Source: Piezodorus guildinii (taxonomy: Eukaryota > Arthropoda > Insecta > Hemiptera > Pentatomidae). Taken from it: a DNA stretch of 64,000 nt. Both the position numbers and the translations under genes were made by a program. The notes under the pieces are model-generated. The model worked only from the letters and a program-made list of their open reading frames with translations, ran no database searches and was not told where the DNA came from. The stretch spans positions 100,447,616 to 100,511,615 of the forward strand of contig CM041294.1 of NCBI GenBank assembly GCA_023052935.1. The letters are read 5' to 3'. Every line of letters starts with the position of its first letter. Position 1 is the stretch's first letter. Positions 21,425 to 33,062 of the stretch are shown here, one piece after another.

Positions 21425-22180
21425 GACACTGTTTTTACTTTCACTTACCTATTGGAAAGTATTGCGATCGTGAAAATTTTCGAATTCCAGTATTTCAACA
21501 GAAATACACGTTTTAGGGTCCTCTGAGTCTAAATGAACAAGTCCCGCAAAAAAGTCTGTGTGTGTGGTAAGAATGGTAAAAACGAAAAGTCCTATGAAAC
21601 TGAAATTTTATATTTAAGACAATTATATGCCCGAGGTGTTACAGCAACTTTTTTTATCAAAATCAGCTAACCAGAAAAGCCACATTATATCATGCATTTT
21701 GGACCTTTTTGCGATTTTGATTAAACTCCCTATATCGATGTAAAATTAGACGGGGTTTAATATCATGTAGGTTTCATTCTGATTTAAAGAGTCTGACAGG
21801 GCTTAATATTCAGATCTTTCAAAATTTCTTCCTCTAAAGTACCTTTGATTTTGTAATTTTTATGAAATTGGCCATACTATCTAATTAGCATTGCTAAAAA
21901 CCAGGTAAATATATAAGTTGAACGAATTCGATATCTAACTAAAGGAGAAACTGCAAAAAAAAAAATTTTTGTCTGCAATTTTTCGTTTTTGAACTGAAGA
22001 ACAATAATATACAAGTATAATATACCGTTGGAAAGCTAAAGATTTTAGAAAATATATTCTTATACATAATATGGTAAAAATTAACGTAAAGGAAGGAAAA
22101 AAATCAAGGTAAAGGAGAAGACATTTCTTATAATATATATAGTATAAAATACTCAATTATTTTTGAAGATAGAAAAAGAT
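21425..22180 (-). repeat. Family P copy, reverse orientation
   Basis: Starts at the P right terminus in reverse (TTTTACTTTCACTTACCTA at 21435-21453), then TATTGCGATCGTGAAAATTTTCG, AAATACACGTTTTAGGGTCC, AAGTCCCGCAAAAAAGTCTG, GAAATTTTATATTTAAGACA, CAGGGCTTAATATTC and CCGTTGGAAAGCTAAAG. It fades into Q-like sequence after about 22140. Noncoding. Confidence 0.8.
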
Positions 22181-22690
22181 ATGTATAGAGTTTTAAGATC
22201 GAGATAGAGCTATTTTGGGATTAGTGATGGGATTGTATTAAATGATCTGAAAAATGTTATAGTAATGTTAAAAATGATACTAAAAAAATTTAAATCTAAA
22301 TGTGACCTGTCCAAAAGTCGATGATAAATAGTGATGAACGACGGGCATAGTAACATGTTATCTGATCCACTTTAACCTCCATGTCACTTGTATCAACCAC
22401 AGCCCCTCTAGAAGTTGGCAGCCCAACCCAAAGTAGGAGTGTGGCAACTTTAATCCGATGCTTTTACGATAAACCTCTTGTCATATCTACGAAAACTATC
22501 CAGCAAGCTCACATCCTAAAGGTCAAAGTGACTTGACATTTATAATTTAAATATCAAAATGACTGTGAGATCAATGGAGCGTAAAATGATAGGACCACAA
22601 AAAAACAAAACGAAAAATAGATCAGATAGTTGACCTATTTCTTAAATCTATTATGAGGAGTATATAAGGGAAGGAGTAATATATGAAATA
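22181..22690. other. No gene recognised
   Basis: AT-rich spacer between two reverse P copies. No coding or repeat identity recognised apart from a short Q-like piece at its left edge. Confidence 0.4.
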
Positions 22691-22694
22691 TATA

Positions 22695-23525
22695 CTTAGT
22701 ATATAAGTATATAAGTATTGCAATCGTGAAAATTTTCGAATTCCAGTTTTCAACGGAAATACACGTTTTAGGGTCCTCTGAGTCCAAATGACCAAGTCCC
22801 GCAAAAAGGTCTCTGTGTGTGTCCGTGTGTTTGTGGTAAGCCCAGCACGAAAACGAAAATTTGATATTTAGGACAACTATACGCCCGAGACGTTACAGCA
22901 TTTTTTTCAATAAAATCGACTGACCCGAAGGGCTACTTTATACCGTGCATTTAGCAAGTTTTGACGATTTTCTCAAATAATGCTCTAACGATTTTCATTG
23001 AACTACATCGATGTAAAATTTAATGTGATTTATTATTATGTAGGTTTTCTTCTGATTGAAATACTCCGACAAGTCTTAAATGCCGATATTTTAAATCTTC
23101 CTCCTCTAAACTACCTTTAGGTTATTACATTCCAAAAGATTAACCACATCATCTTAATGATAATGATAAAGGACGGCTTAATATACAAGTTGGGCGGATT
23201 TGATGACCAACTAAATGATATAAAAGCAAAACTATTTTTTAATGTATTTTTTTTTATAACAGATTTTAGAAAAAAATATTATCTGCTACACAAAGTTGTA
23301 AAAGGTGATATAAAGTAACGAATGAGGCATAAACTTATTACTAACTAACAATTTAATATAGTTATATTATTTAATCTCAATCATATGTTTATAACGAAAA
23401 TGAATACACGTTTTATTAAAATCAACTTAAATATTTTCAAATTGAAGTATATTTAGTAGTTTTTAAATTGATTTTAACATTCGATGTAAGTGAAAGTCGT
23501 GTGTTGCCTGCACCAGATTTTTATA
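22695..23525 (-). repeat. Family P copy, reverse orientation, near full length
   Basis: Starts in reverse with ATAAGTATTGCAATCGTGAAA (the terminal TATATAGTAAGGG part is degraded) and ends with the P left end in reverse: GATGTAAGTGAAAGTCGTGT followed by GTTGCCTGCACCAGATTT (23484-23521). It defines the left terminus AAATCTGGTGC...GGCAAC. A further short reverse fragment lies at 23590-23690. Confidence 0.8.
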
Positions 23526-23618
23526 GTTAAATTTTATTATTAAATGTTAATATCGTAATTGATCGAATCAAATTTATGGTAAAAAAAATATACAGATACC
23601 AAGTCCCGCTAAAAAGTC

Positions 23619-23621
<3 letters not shown>

Positions 23622-23657
<36 letters not shown>
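23622..23657. repeat. (GT)n microsatellite inside a P fragment
   Basis: GT repeats at the position where other P copies read GTCTGTGTGTGTCC, so this is an expansion of a repeat internal to family P. Confidence 0.9.
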
Positions 23658-23659
<2 letters not shown>

Positions 23660-24379
23660 GTTTGTGGTAAGTCTAGGTTTCTCTAACAAAGTTTATCATT
23701 ATTATCACTAAATAATTATCATTTCAAATATTTATTTGAAATTAAAAAAATATGTTTTCACTTCTTAAGCTTCACCGAATAAAGCTGAATTTTTTTTTAG
23801 TCACAAAATATTTTGTTAAGCCATAGTTTTTTCGGAGTATGTTTTCCATTTTACTATCTTTGACATTATTTTTTAAACCTTAAATATACTTGGCACCTTG
23901 AAAAGTTTATTACTACATTATTTTGCCGAGTGTTTCTTTTGATGAGATGAGAGTTTTTCGCTGTTACATGCGCTAACTTTGTGTGTAAAATTGACAAAAA
24001 AGGAAAACTTTCTCGGGAAAGTTAAAGTTTTTCTTGAATTATGAACTTGTTGTGGTTTCTTGTTGTTTTATATACTTCTTCCCTCTTTTCTTACAGTCCG
24101 TTTGTCCCTTTTAAAAATGTAATTCTCTCCCAAATTAATCACCCTAAGTTCAAAATTAATGTCTGAATACAATTAGCTTTACAAACACAAAATAAATTGA
24201 TATTAGGTTTATTGAAGATTTTTTTTAAAACATCGTTTAATTATTTAATAATAAATGCTGCAAATTATTATACAATAGTTTATTCATTCCAAATAACTAT
24301 ATTAGTTATAACTGTTTATATAGCTGTTTTTAGATAATTAACTAATATTAAAAGCAATAAATAATTCAAAGGAAAATGG

Positions 24380-24830
24380 AATATCGCCTCTGCTAATTTA
24401 AAAACGGTTAATCTCTAGTTATGGGCGTATTTATGAGTAAAATTTCATTTTTTTTCTTTTCTTTTTTATAATTATTCGCGTTTGTTTTGTTTTTTTGTAT
24501 AAAAACATCCGTAAGTTTAATAAAATAAAAAAAAATAATATAAAAATAACTGAGTTATTGAATTAAATAACTTTTCATCAGCTGTCATTTTAACCAGCTC
24601 ATAACAACGCAATGGTGTTAGGATCACATTAAATTTCATGTAGCAAATTTCTAAAAAATTGGTCCAGAAGACGGTGGACTAACGGAATTTTTGTATTCGT
24701 TATTCGGTTTCTACGTATCTTGAAACGTAAGCCTTCAAATTTTGAGGAGGGTATTTTTTTTATTTTTTTTTCTGGTCAATTAAAAAATTTCATTATTGAA
24801 AATATAAAGTCAATAGATATAGATGTTTAA
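24380..24830 (-). repeat. Family Q fragment
   Basis: Reverse-orientation Q blocks: TTATGGGCGTATTTATGAGTAA (reverse of the ACTCATAAATACGCCCATAA block), TTCGTTATTCGGTTTCTACG, CGTATCTTGAAACGTAAGC and TTCAAATTTTGAGGAGGGTA, as in 53640-53710. Confidence 0.6.
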
Positions 24831-24945
24831 GAAAAATCTTTAATATATCTCAGAAATGTAATTTCCATGATTTAAGCCCTTTCAGTACCATTTATTTAAG
24901 AGTCGTTTGATACAATTTTAAAACTTATCTTTTCTACGAAGTGAA

Positions 24946-25232
24946 GTGGGATCACTTGTAGCTGGGTGGTTAGCATAAAAGCCTCTTATGCCAAAGGTCA
25001 CGGGTACAAACCCGCAGGTGGTCATAGGATTTTTGAATGGGAGTAAAACCCTTAGTTATGCCTTCCTTCGGAGGGGACGGAAGGAGGTGGTCCCGAGCCT
25101 GTGCGATATCAGGTAATAGTTAAAGATCCCTATCCTAATGAAACCTGGATAGGAAAAATTTAAGACTCCCTCTGTAGCATCGTCCGATTAGCCATAGTAG
25201 CATTAAGTGACGTTAAATAAATAAACAAACGA
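24946..25232 (+). mobile_element. tRNA-derived SINE, copy 1
   Basis: A 287-bp element. The head GTAGCTGGGTGGTTAGCATA has an A-box-like motif (TGGTTAGCATA), and GGGTACAAACCCGCAGG has a B-box-like motif. The body shares CCTTAGTTATGCC, GGTCCCGAGCCTGTGC, GGTAATAGTTAAAGATCCC and AGACTCCCTCTGTAGC with copies 2 and 3, and the tail is GTTAAATAAATAAACAAACG. Flanked by TACGAAGTGAA (24935-24945) and TACAAAGTGAA (25233-25243), an 11-bp target duplication with one mismatch. SINEs are transcribed from the internal pol III promoter and mobilised by a partner LINE. Confidence 0.88.
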
Positions 25233-25309
25233 TACAAAGTGAAATATCGATTGTGGAAAAAAAAATTCTTGTTAGTAATATGGGGTTTTTTTCATTATTT
25301 TCTAAATAA

Positions 25310-25590
25310 CTTTTTTTTTTATGCCATTGGTTGTAGCTAAAGATAAAAGTTGTAAACTCAGTTCTAAACCAACTATTATGCTTATTTGAATGAAAGTCAA
25401 ACGTATTACACCTTTCGTTAAATTTTTATTCACTGATCTAATTTAGCTTCCTCCATAAATTTCCTTTTTTGCGTTTAAAAAGTTGATCTTTCATTTAATA
25501 ATTGACATTTCTCCTATGTATTATCTGTACGGGCACCCACAAAATCGCATCGAAGTTGAATATCTTCCCAAAGACACATTATCCATAACA
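25310..25590 (+). repeat. Dispersed repeat S, left part, split by LINE F
   Basis: The blocks ATTACACCTTTCGTTAAAT, ATTTAGCTTCCTCCAT, TTGACATTTCTCC and CAAAATCGCATCGAAGTTGAA match in order a second copy at 31430-31720. The sequence breaks off at about 25590 where LINE F begins and resumes at about 30285-30390 (GGTGTGAAGGC, TTATTGATATCTGAACAG). Confidence 0.7.
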
Positions 25591-25885
25591 TATAGAATAG
25601 AATAGAAAAAGATATTTATTCTGGGACAAAGTCCCTTAAGAAAAATTCATATGTACAATTAAGATATATATAATGTGTCTGGCTACAAGACCAAAGGAAT
25701 ATAATTATTTCTTATTCACAATGATACATAAAGAAAAGAAAGGATATAATAAAGCAAAAGAGTAAAATAAATAAATAATAACTTCTGGTGCATTAAACAA
25801 AACTAAACATTGAACTTGATTCATTATTGATCCTTATAAAAATATAAACAATAAATAACAGATTTTCTTTTTTATTTGAAATATC

Positions 25886-28660
25886 TTATTGAGCGTCTGT
25901 TTGGGATGACAGTAGGTACTGGAATAGCTGGGACTTGAATGATGTTAGGGAAGAAGCATGGCGGATATGAGTAGGTAAGGAATTCCAGAGAGTAGTGGAG
26001 CGGACAATAAAGGAATGATCAAAAGTTGTTGTTCGATGGGTAGGAATATAAAGGTCGGAATGGCGCGATCTTGTTTGGAGAGAGTGGACTGACGATTTAA
26101 ATTGCAGAAGTCTGTAGATATATGGAGGTAGCTGGGAATTGATTATTTGGTAAAGATATGATCCTAGGAAATATTGTCTTCGGATAGAAGGAAGGAGCCA
26201 CTTCAACTCATTGTATAAATGGGTCACATGAGACCTCTTCGGTGTACCAAGGACAAATCTTAAAAATATGTTCATAATTCGCTTTAGCCTGTCCTCGAGC
26301 ACAGCCGAGAGGCCACCATATACCATACAGCAATAGTCAAAGTGGGGGGAAATAAATGAGGATACAAGGAGCTTACGGGTAGACAGTGGAAGAAGATGAC
26401 GGGAGCGATGGAAATATTTGAGAGTACTTGTTCTTCGGGAGATTTGGGCAATATGGGGTTTCCAGGAAAGGGTTTGGTCGATGGTAATACCTAGGTTTTT
26501 GACAGAGGAAGTGAAGGTAATTGGGTGATCATTTAGGGTAAGACTCGGAAAAGTAGTATGGGATCTGAGGAGGGGATTGGAACCTATAACAATCGCCTGA
26601 GTTTTTGTAGCATTTAGACTTAGTTTATTCAAAGTTGCCTAGGCACAGATTCTATCCAGGTCTTTCTGAATATTGGCAAATGCTATTAGAGACTCGGAGG
26701 GAGGAAAGGATAGGTAGATCTGGAAATCATCAGCGTATAAGTGGTGGGAGCAGTGATGGATGGCATTGGGAAGGTCATTAATATAGGAATTGAAAAGGAG
26801 AGGAGATATGCTTGAACCCTGGGCCACACCTGCCGAAAGGGCAAGGAAGGAAGATAGAGGATGGTTAGGAACGGTAACAGCTTGAGTTCTATTTGAGAGA
26901 AATGATTTGAACCAATGAATAGTGCTTTTGGAAAAGGATAAAGACTGTAGTTTGGAAAAAAGGATAGAGTGATCAAGTGAGTCAAAAGCTTTTGAGAAGT
27001 CCAGAAGTATTAGTACTGTAAGTTTCTTTTCGTCTATGGCAGTATGTATGTCACTAGTAATTTTAAGGAGGGCGGATTGTGTGGAAAAACCGGGTCGAAA
27101 ACCGGATTGGAGAGGATCAAGACGTTTGGACTTTTGGAGGAAGTTTGATAGTTGTGACTGGACTATTCTTTCTAAAGGTTTGGAAAGGTTAGATAGGATG
27201 GAAATTGGGCGATAGTCTTTAGGGGATATAGGGTTAGAGGTTTTATTTATAGGATGAACTATCGCTTTTTTCCAAGTAGTTGGAAATAAGGAATTTTGAA
27301 GTGAAAAATTATATATAAAGAGAAGAACTGGAAGGATGTCGGGAAGGCATAATTTTAGTAATTTGACAGGTATTCCATCAAATCCTATGGAGTTGGTATG
27401 GGATTTCATAACAGAGGATATAAGGTCTGTTGGTGAGATATCTGAAAAATAAAAATTATCAGGATTAAATGATGGAATTGTTGGAAACTCGGGAGGAGAT
27501 GGTGTAGAATTATTAGAGGAGTTGGATGAGAAATAGGAATTTAATTCATCAGGTGAGACTTGAAAGACTGGTAAGGAAGATGATTTGCAGAGTGAGAGTT
27601 TGCGGAGGAGTTTCCATTTTGACTTGGAATCGGTAGTGGAGGAGAAGGCTTCGTGAAAGTAGTTAGATTTAGCCTGTCTAATTTTTGTCTGAGTCAGATT
27701 GCGGAGTGCCAGTCTTGTTCGTCTAAAGTGTCTATGGGCTGCCTCACGCCTCTTTTGTGATTCTTTTATCTCTGGACTCATCCAAGGAGCAAGACGGCGA
27801 CGGAAGGTACAGGTTTTGAGTGGAGCATGTTTGTCTAGGATACTGAGGAGATTGGAAGTGAGAGTGTCAACCATTGAATCAATGGTCGAACAGCTATAAA
27901 TTTTATTCAAGTTCATGGATTCTATGTCAGATAAAATATTTTCTCGGGTGAGATTATCTAGGTTTCGGGAAGTTTACGTTATGGGAAGGAATGCTGAAGT
28001 TTGAAAATTGTATGAAATTTGGATAAGATCGTGAGATGATAGAAAGGGAACAGGCACTTGAGAAGCTGAAAGAAGGTTTTGCGCGGAATCAATGATATTT
28101 AGATCAAGCCAGGTGTCGGAATGGTGAGTGTGATGAGTTGGAGCATATGGAACGATGAACAGGTGAAGAGAGAAGAAGAGGTTATCAAGGTAATGTCTAT
28201 CATAGGAGTCAGAAAGGAGGTTGGTGTTAAAATCACCGCATATTATGATATTATTATATAGGGGGACGTAGTTATAAAGGACAGATTCAAAGGATGGATC
28301 AAAAGGTACTAAAGGGGGTCGGTACACCACAGCATAGAGGAGAAGGTTTGTATTGTAGGAGATTTCGACGAAAAGGAATTCGATGTGAGGAGAATCGGAA
28401 TTGAAAGAGACATCTAGGACTCGGGATTTCAGGCTGGTGTGGACATAAAGTCCGATACCTCCGCCAGTCCGACCAATCCGGTCATGGCGGATAAAGGAGT
28501 AATTAGGGAGGGAAACAGAAGAGGAAGGAATGTAGGGCTTTAGCCATGTTTCGGAGACTGCGACAATGTGGTAGGAATTGTTAAAATAATGAAGGAATTC
28601 GTCAAAGTGGGCGTGTAAGGACTGGGCGTTGACATGACAGGCTGTTAGGACATTAGACAT
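25886..28660 (-). pseudogene. ORF2 endonuclease-RT of LINE F, two in-frame stops
   Basis: One frame of about 925 codons from ATG 28660 to the stop at 25886. It is interrupted only by TAA (27974-27976) and TAG (26639-26641); the latter stands where copy E has the Trp of SHWAVVNKL. Endonuclease: VLTACHVNAQSLHAHFDEF, VAVSETWLK, GGGIGLYVHTSLKS, IICGDFNTNLL, HSDTWLDLNI, SSHDLIQI. RT: DYRPISILSNLSKPLERIV, LDPLQSGFRPGFSTQSALL, LILLDFSKAFDSLDHSILF, GVAQGSSISPLLF (the canonical GVPQGS proline is Ala here), HHLYADDFQIY (about 26715-26747), NLGITIDQTLSWKPHI, and the C-terminus THIRHASSLTSFKSQLFQYL. No frameshift was seen, so inactivation looks fairly recent compared with ORF1. Confidence 0.92.
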
Positions 28661-28940
28661 GTAGGAAAGGAAATGGAGAAGGAAATAGATTGTGAAGGAA
28701 AGACGCTAGAGTCACTAAGTGATAAGTCAAATTATAAACAAAAAATTGAAATAAAAATAATACAACTAATATTAGGAGAAAAACCTTAGAAAAAAAATTC
28801 ATATCCATGAAAATATAAAAACTAAATAAACTTGGCAAAAAGAAAATTATTAAATAAATATTCCTGTATAGAGAAAAGAGGTAGACAGATGGCGAGATCA
28901 TTTCCAGTTCAGAGCCAGAGGGTAGACGGGTGCCTAGAAG

Positions 28941-29882
28941 TCAGCCGAAGACGTCCAAATCCTGGGCTTTGTCGATAAATATGACCGGGTGACCATCCTC
29001 CTTTCGGCAGCGCACTCTACCGCCAGCGAACCAGACATATTTTTTTTTTTCTCCGACCTCATCTGTCTAGCGAGCCAATATAAGCGCCTATTCATCGGAG
29101 ACATCTCCTCGCTGAGATAGATCCGGTGGGAATCGTTTTCTTGCCACCCGATATCCCTCGTTGAGAAGTCTCTCTTGACTTTTCTACATCATACCAGCTC
29201 GTCGCGCATCGATTGCCTCACGAATCGAGTAATGACGGGCGGTGGTCGCGTGTCATCTTTTCTTGGCCGGCGCCTCTCCACTAAATCCAGGTTCCCCGCA
29301 GTGACTTTGATTCCCAGACCCGCCGCTACGCTAGTCACAAGGGCCGCGGGCGTTTCCCCCGGTCGCACTGGGATACCTCTTATTTCGACAGATCTACAGA
29401 GTAGACCTTGTTCGGGCCTTATTGAGGCGGACCTCTAGTTCACATACTCTTGATTTTAGTATTTTATTCTCGTTTGTGACCTCCTCAAGATGTTTGGTCT
29501 TACCTTCTAGGTGCTTTTCTATATTTGTAAGACGGTCATTGAGCTCAAAGCTTAGTTCGCCATATTTTTCGAGCGAAGATTTGAGGCTTTTTATCTCTTC
29601 ATTAAATTCCGCTCTGAACCGATTAACCGCTGTAAGTATGTCCGCTACAGACGGTTCGGCGATCTTTAGAGGACTCGTCGATTTTTCCCCGCTTTGGCCC
29701 ATCTTTTTTCCCTGCTCACAATTTTTACACATCCAGGGTTTTTTTTGTGCTTTTAGAGTCTCAATCTCCTTATCATTCAAATTGCAACATTTTCCGTGGA
29801 AGATTACACGGCATTTACCACAGCCGATGTTTCCTTTATCGTCTCTAGTAATGGTGTTGTCACAGATTGAACAATGTACCAT
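28941..29882 (-). pseudogene. ORF1 of LINE F: PHD finger, coiled coil, FP-like C-terminus
   Basis: ATG 29882. The N-terminus has a PHD-type zinc finger (CSICDNTITRDDKGNIGC, then CGKC, CC, and WMCKNC with the spaced Cys/His ligands C4-H-C3, residues about 4-54). It is followed by a charged coiled-coil stretch (about 80-155). A frameshift near 29395 leads to a domain with IEIRGIPVRPGETPAALV, VITRFVRQSMRDELV, HRIYLSEEMSPMNRRLYWLA, YVWFAGGRVRCRKEDGHPV and FIDKAQDLD, ending at TGA 28941-28943. That block has the pattern of the baculovirus FP-like C-terminal domain common in insect LINE ORF1s. More frameshifts lie near 29185 and in the A run near 29045. It would bind RNA or aid ribonucleoprotein assembly. 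It is part of a retrotransposon, not a host chromatin gene. Confidence 0.82.
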
Positions 29883-30284
29883 TTTTGCAGTTTTTATTTA
29901 AAATAGAAATAGAAATAAAAATATATGTATATATTTTTATACGTATATATGAAATAAAAATATTTTCTTTATAAAAATGTTTACTCACAAACGAAGTATT
30001 TGTAAACGAAAGTGAGCGTCCTTGCTTAATCCCCTGACCTCTAAGGATTAACTGCCCACTACTGCTGGCTGCTTCGTAACTGTCACAATTTCTTCGATGT
30101 ATATTAATAAGTTAATATACCTAAATGTCACTTAGCACACCGATAAATTATTTTAAAACTTAGCGAAAAACGAAAACAAAAACATTAAAAAACAACAAAA
30201 AGTTCTGTAAATTACGGAGGTAACGAACAAAGGAGCTATTAGATGTTGTCTCGTTGCTATCTCGAGCCAGACTGTGATATACAG

Positions 30285-30400
30285 CGTACATAATGCAATT
30301 TATCATATGATGAAGGTGTGAAGGCTTTGTTTTGGTTTGAGCTGAAAGCTATCAAATTGTTATTGATATCTGAACAGTCCTTTTCATTTTATCTTACTTA
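30285..30400 (+). repeat. Dispersed repeat S, right part, after LINE F
   Basis: Resumes repeat S (TACATAATGC, AAGGTGTGAAGGC, GTTATTGATATCTGAACAG), matching 31615-31695. Confidence 0.65.
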
Positions 30401-30625
30401 TATATGAAATATATAGTAAGGGAAAGTATGTAGTACGGAAATACACGTTTTAGGGTCCCCTGAGTCTAAATAACCAAGATATTTATGTGTGACCGTGCGT
30501 GGTTTTATCCGGAAATGGCTGACTGGAGGAGCTACTTTATACTATGCATTTTGCACCTTTTTATGATTTTCTAAAAAACTGCTCCAACGATTATGATTAG
30601 TGAATGGATTTCCATGATTTCAAAA
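30395..30625 (-). repeat. Family P fragment, reverse orientation
   Basis: Starts at the P right terminus in reverse (ATCTTACTTATATATGAAATATATAGTAAGG) and runs through GAAATACACGTTTTAGGGTC to CATTTTGCACCTTTTTATGA, with part of the middle missing. Confidence 0.75.
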
Positions 30626-30713
30626 TTCTATTTGCTTGCGTTTACCAGCTTTTAACCCGGACTATCCCTTTCCTGTATTATATCCTTCACCTTTGCTCTT
30701 TTGGGGTTAAATT

Positions 30714-30719
<6 letters not shown>

Positions 30720-30745
<26 letters not shown>

Positions 30746-31188
30746 ATTAATAGATTTATTGCTATTTACAACTGTATAATGATATACATCTAGTAAATGA
30801 GATACAAGATACAAATGTCATGGATTCACATGTGGGGATACTACCCATTGGCAGCTCTCCAAAGACTATGTTAAACTAGAAGGTCTCGTGGCCATCTTCT
30901 TTTCAGACGCCTCGGAGGATTATCAGGGATTGTAGAGGAAGCAAGGATTGAAACAAGTGGATTAGAGTGGGAATGGAGTTTGTCATGAAAGGAGTGGTAC
31001 CTGGTTCGCGCCAAGTCAGCAACATAGGGAACGTTAAGGTCTTTATGGATGAGGTTATTTGTGACAAAATAAGGAGCGTTGAGGATTTTTCGAAGGATTT
31101 TTGATTGCAAGGATTGGAGACGGGAAGAATTTGATGGTTTAGTAGAGCCCCAAATCTCTACTCCGTAAGTCCATATCGGTCTGATGTA
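30720..31188 (-). mobile_element. J2 jockey-type LINE, 5'-truncated 3' end with TSD
   Basis: Between 11-bp duplications AAATTGCTCTT (30709-30719 and 31189-31199). On the minus strand it encodes the end of ORF2 (QSKILRKILNAPYFVTNN, HKDLNVPYVADLARTR, NPPRRLKRRWPRDLLV, 31110-30871), then a 3' UTR and an A tail (the T run at 30719-30745 on +). It is the youngest-looking J2 copy by its clean ends. Confidence 0.92.
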
Positions 31189-31399
31189 AAATTGCTCTTA
31201 GTTTGATTTTTATTGAGTTTTTTTAAAGTAAATTTGATTATTAAATTTTTCGGTAATGAAAATCATAGATGTACTAACAAATATTTAAAATTTGATTTTC
31301 TGATTTTTCTCTGGTTAAATCTAAAATTGAATAATTAGTTAAGAAGATGTCGATGGACATTTTTTTTAACCATGTAGTGAAAGTAGTTCTCAACATTTA

Positions 31400-31720
31400 G
31401 TTCTGCGACTATAGAGCTCATGTGAATAGTGGTCAAACATATTACACCTTTCGTTAAATCGTTATTCACAACACTAATTTAGTTTCCGCCATGAATCTCA
31501 CTAATTGCATTCAAGTTGATGTTTCAATTAATAACTGACATTTCTCCAATTCGTTGTCTATACCAGCAACACGAAATCGCATCATAGTTAAATATCTATT
31601 TAGAGACAGTTATACATGTACATAATACACTTTACTACATGCTGATAATGTAAAGGTTGAAATTAAGCGATCTAATGGTTATTGATATCCGAACAGAACA
31701 TTTTTACTTCCAAAAGTTTT
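31400..31720 (+). repeat. Dispersed repeat S, uninterrupted copy
   Basis: Contains in order CACCTTTCGTTAAATCG, ATTTAGTTTCCGCCATGAA, ACTGACATTTCTCCAATTCG, CGAAATCGCATCATAGTT, TACATGTACATAATACAC and GGTTATTGATATCCGAACAG. It is the unsplit counterpart of the S copy broken by LINE F. Confidence 0.65.
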
Positions 31721-31724
31721 ATAA

Positions 31725-32290
31725 AAGTGAAATTTCATATTTAAGAGAACTATACGACCATATTTTATAGCAACTTTTTCATAAAAATCAGCTAACCAAG
31801 CCAAGAGCCACTTTATACCATGGATTTTGCCCCTATTTACGATTTTCTCAAAAACGGCTCTAACGATTTTGATTCACTATATCGATGTAAAATCGAGGGG
31901 GAGAAGGAGGAGGGAGGGGCTTTAATATCATGTAGGTTTCATTCTGATCGAAATAGTCTGACAGGTCTTAAATGCCGATATTTTAAAATTTCTTCTAAAG
32001 AACATTTAATTTTGTAGTTTTTATGAAATTATGTGGTCATCTAATTAGCATTGCCATCGTAAAAACAGGTAAATATATAAGTTGAACGAATTCGAAATCC
32101 AACTAAAGAAGAAAACTGCAAACATATTTTTTTAATGCAAATTTTTGTTTTGAACTTGAGAACAGTAATATACATGAATAATATACCGTTGGAAAGCTAA
32201 AAAATTTAGAAGAAATATTATCTTCTGAACAAACTTGTAAAAGTTAATAAAGAGTGATGAAAAGCTGGTAAAGCTAACTGATTATTTTAG
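31725..32290 (-). repeat. Family P copy, reverse orientation, end-truncated
   Basis: Covers the P middle: GTGAAATTTCATATTTAAGA, CTTTATACCATGGATTTTGC, CATGTAGGTTTCATTCTGATCG, TAGTCTGACAGGTCTTAAATGC, ATACCGTTGGAAAGCTAAAA. It lacks the GGTAAGTG terminus. Noncoding; the ORF at 31820-32017 is accidental. Confidence 0.8.
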
Positions 32291-33046
32291 ATAACAATAT
32301 AATAGAATTTTTAATGAAACACATGTTTGTGTATTTCAAATGGTCGTAGAAGTAAGTACACAACATAATTTAGCTGTCTGGGTCCATAACATTTTACTTA
32401 AGACTTGGACCTAGAGGTCGAATACTTTTGGCTGAGCCTGTAGCGTCTTTGTGTCCTGAAAGAGAATATGTTATATTGCCCGGTCAGTGTCCCATTCTGG
32501 CCAGAACTTTAACCCAGGGGGTGGCAGCCTACTTACATTCCGTTGTGTTTCTTTTTCTCGAGTATTCCAGCAGCAGCAGTGTTCGTAGATGAGGACATGC
32601 CTCGCTGACATTTGGACGTGTATGTCTAGAATTCTTCGAGTGGAAGGCATGTACATTGGGTCGCAAAGAATGCCTTACGAACAAAGGGAATTACCATGTT
32701 TAAGGCCTCCAAATTGTCAGTTCAGGCAGCTCTAGGAGACTTAAGTTTCTTTTTGGATAGTAAAGAAACGCACAATCGACTTGACACTTCAATTCATTTT
32801 TACCTATTACCAAACATATTATTACTAAATTGTCTCAATCCTAATTTCCATTTTTAGTGAGATTATTATCTTATTATTATATTATTATTATCTTGGCAGC
32901 TACCACAAATAAGTAATCAGCTGTCATGACCGATACACAGGTCTGTCTCGATAGAAACATTGGTATAGCTTGGAGTAGTGGTTCCCAACAAACGATTTTC
33001 ATGGATCTCTTCATACAATCATTTCAATGGCAAGGACCGCATAAAT
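32291..33046. other. No gene recognised
   Basis: Mixed-composition sequence, slightly more GC-rich at 32400-32760. No protein motif or repeat was recognised, and short frames on both strands lack support. Confidence 0.4.
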
Positions 33047-33062
33047 CCCAATATATATTATA

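Larger units (their letters stand above)
25591..30285 (-). mobile_element. J3 LINE copy F, near full length (4.7 kb)
   Basis: Minus-strand order: 5' leader (about 30285-29883), ORF1 (29882-28941), spacer, ORF2 (28660-25886), 3' UTR with terminal hairpin GGGACTTTGTCCC (plus 25623-25635) and CAGAATAAATATC, ending in a TTCTATTCTATTCTA-type tail at about 25598. It sits inside repeat S, so the uninterrupted S copy at 31430-31720 shows the empty site. The target duplication is imperfect (an ACATA-like stretch on both sides), and the 5' border is uncertain by tens of bases. Confidence 0.85.

Noticed and set aside
29394..29882. A PHD-finger protein that could be taken as a host chromatin gene
   Set aside because: It sits just upstream of, and in line with, the ORF2 of LINE F, and its broken continuation matches the FP-like C-terminal domain found in LINE ORF1s.
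31820..32017. Small ORF as a gene
   Set aside because: It lies fully inside a P repeat copy and is not preserved in the other copies.
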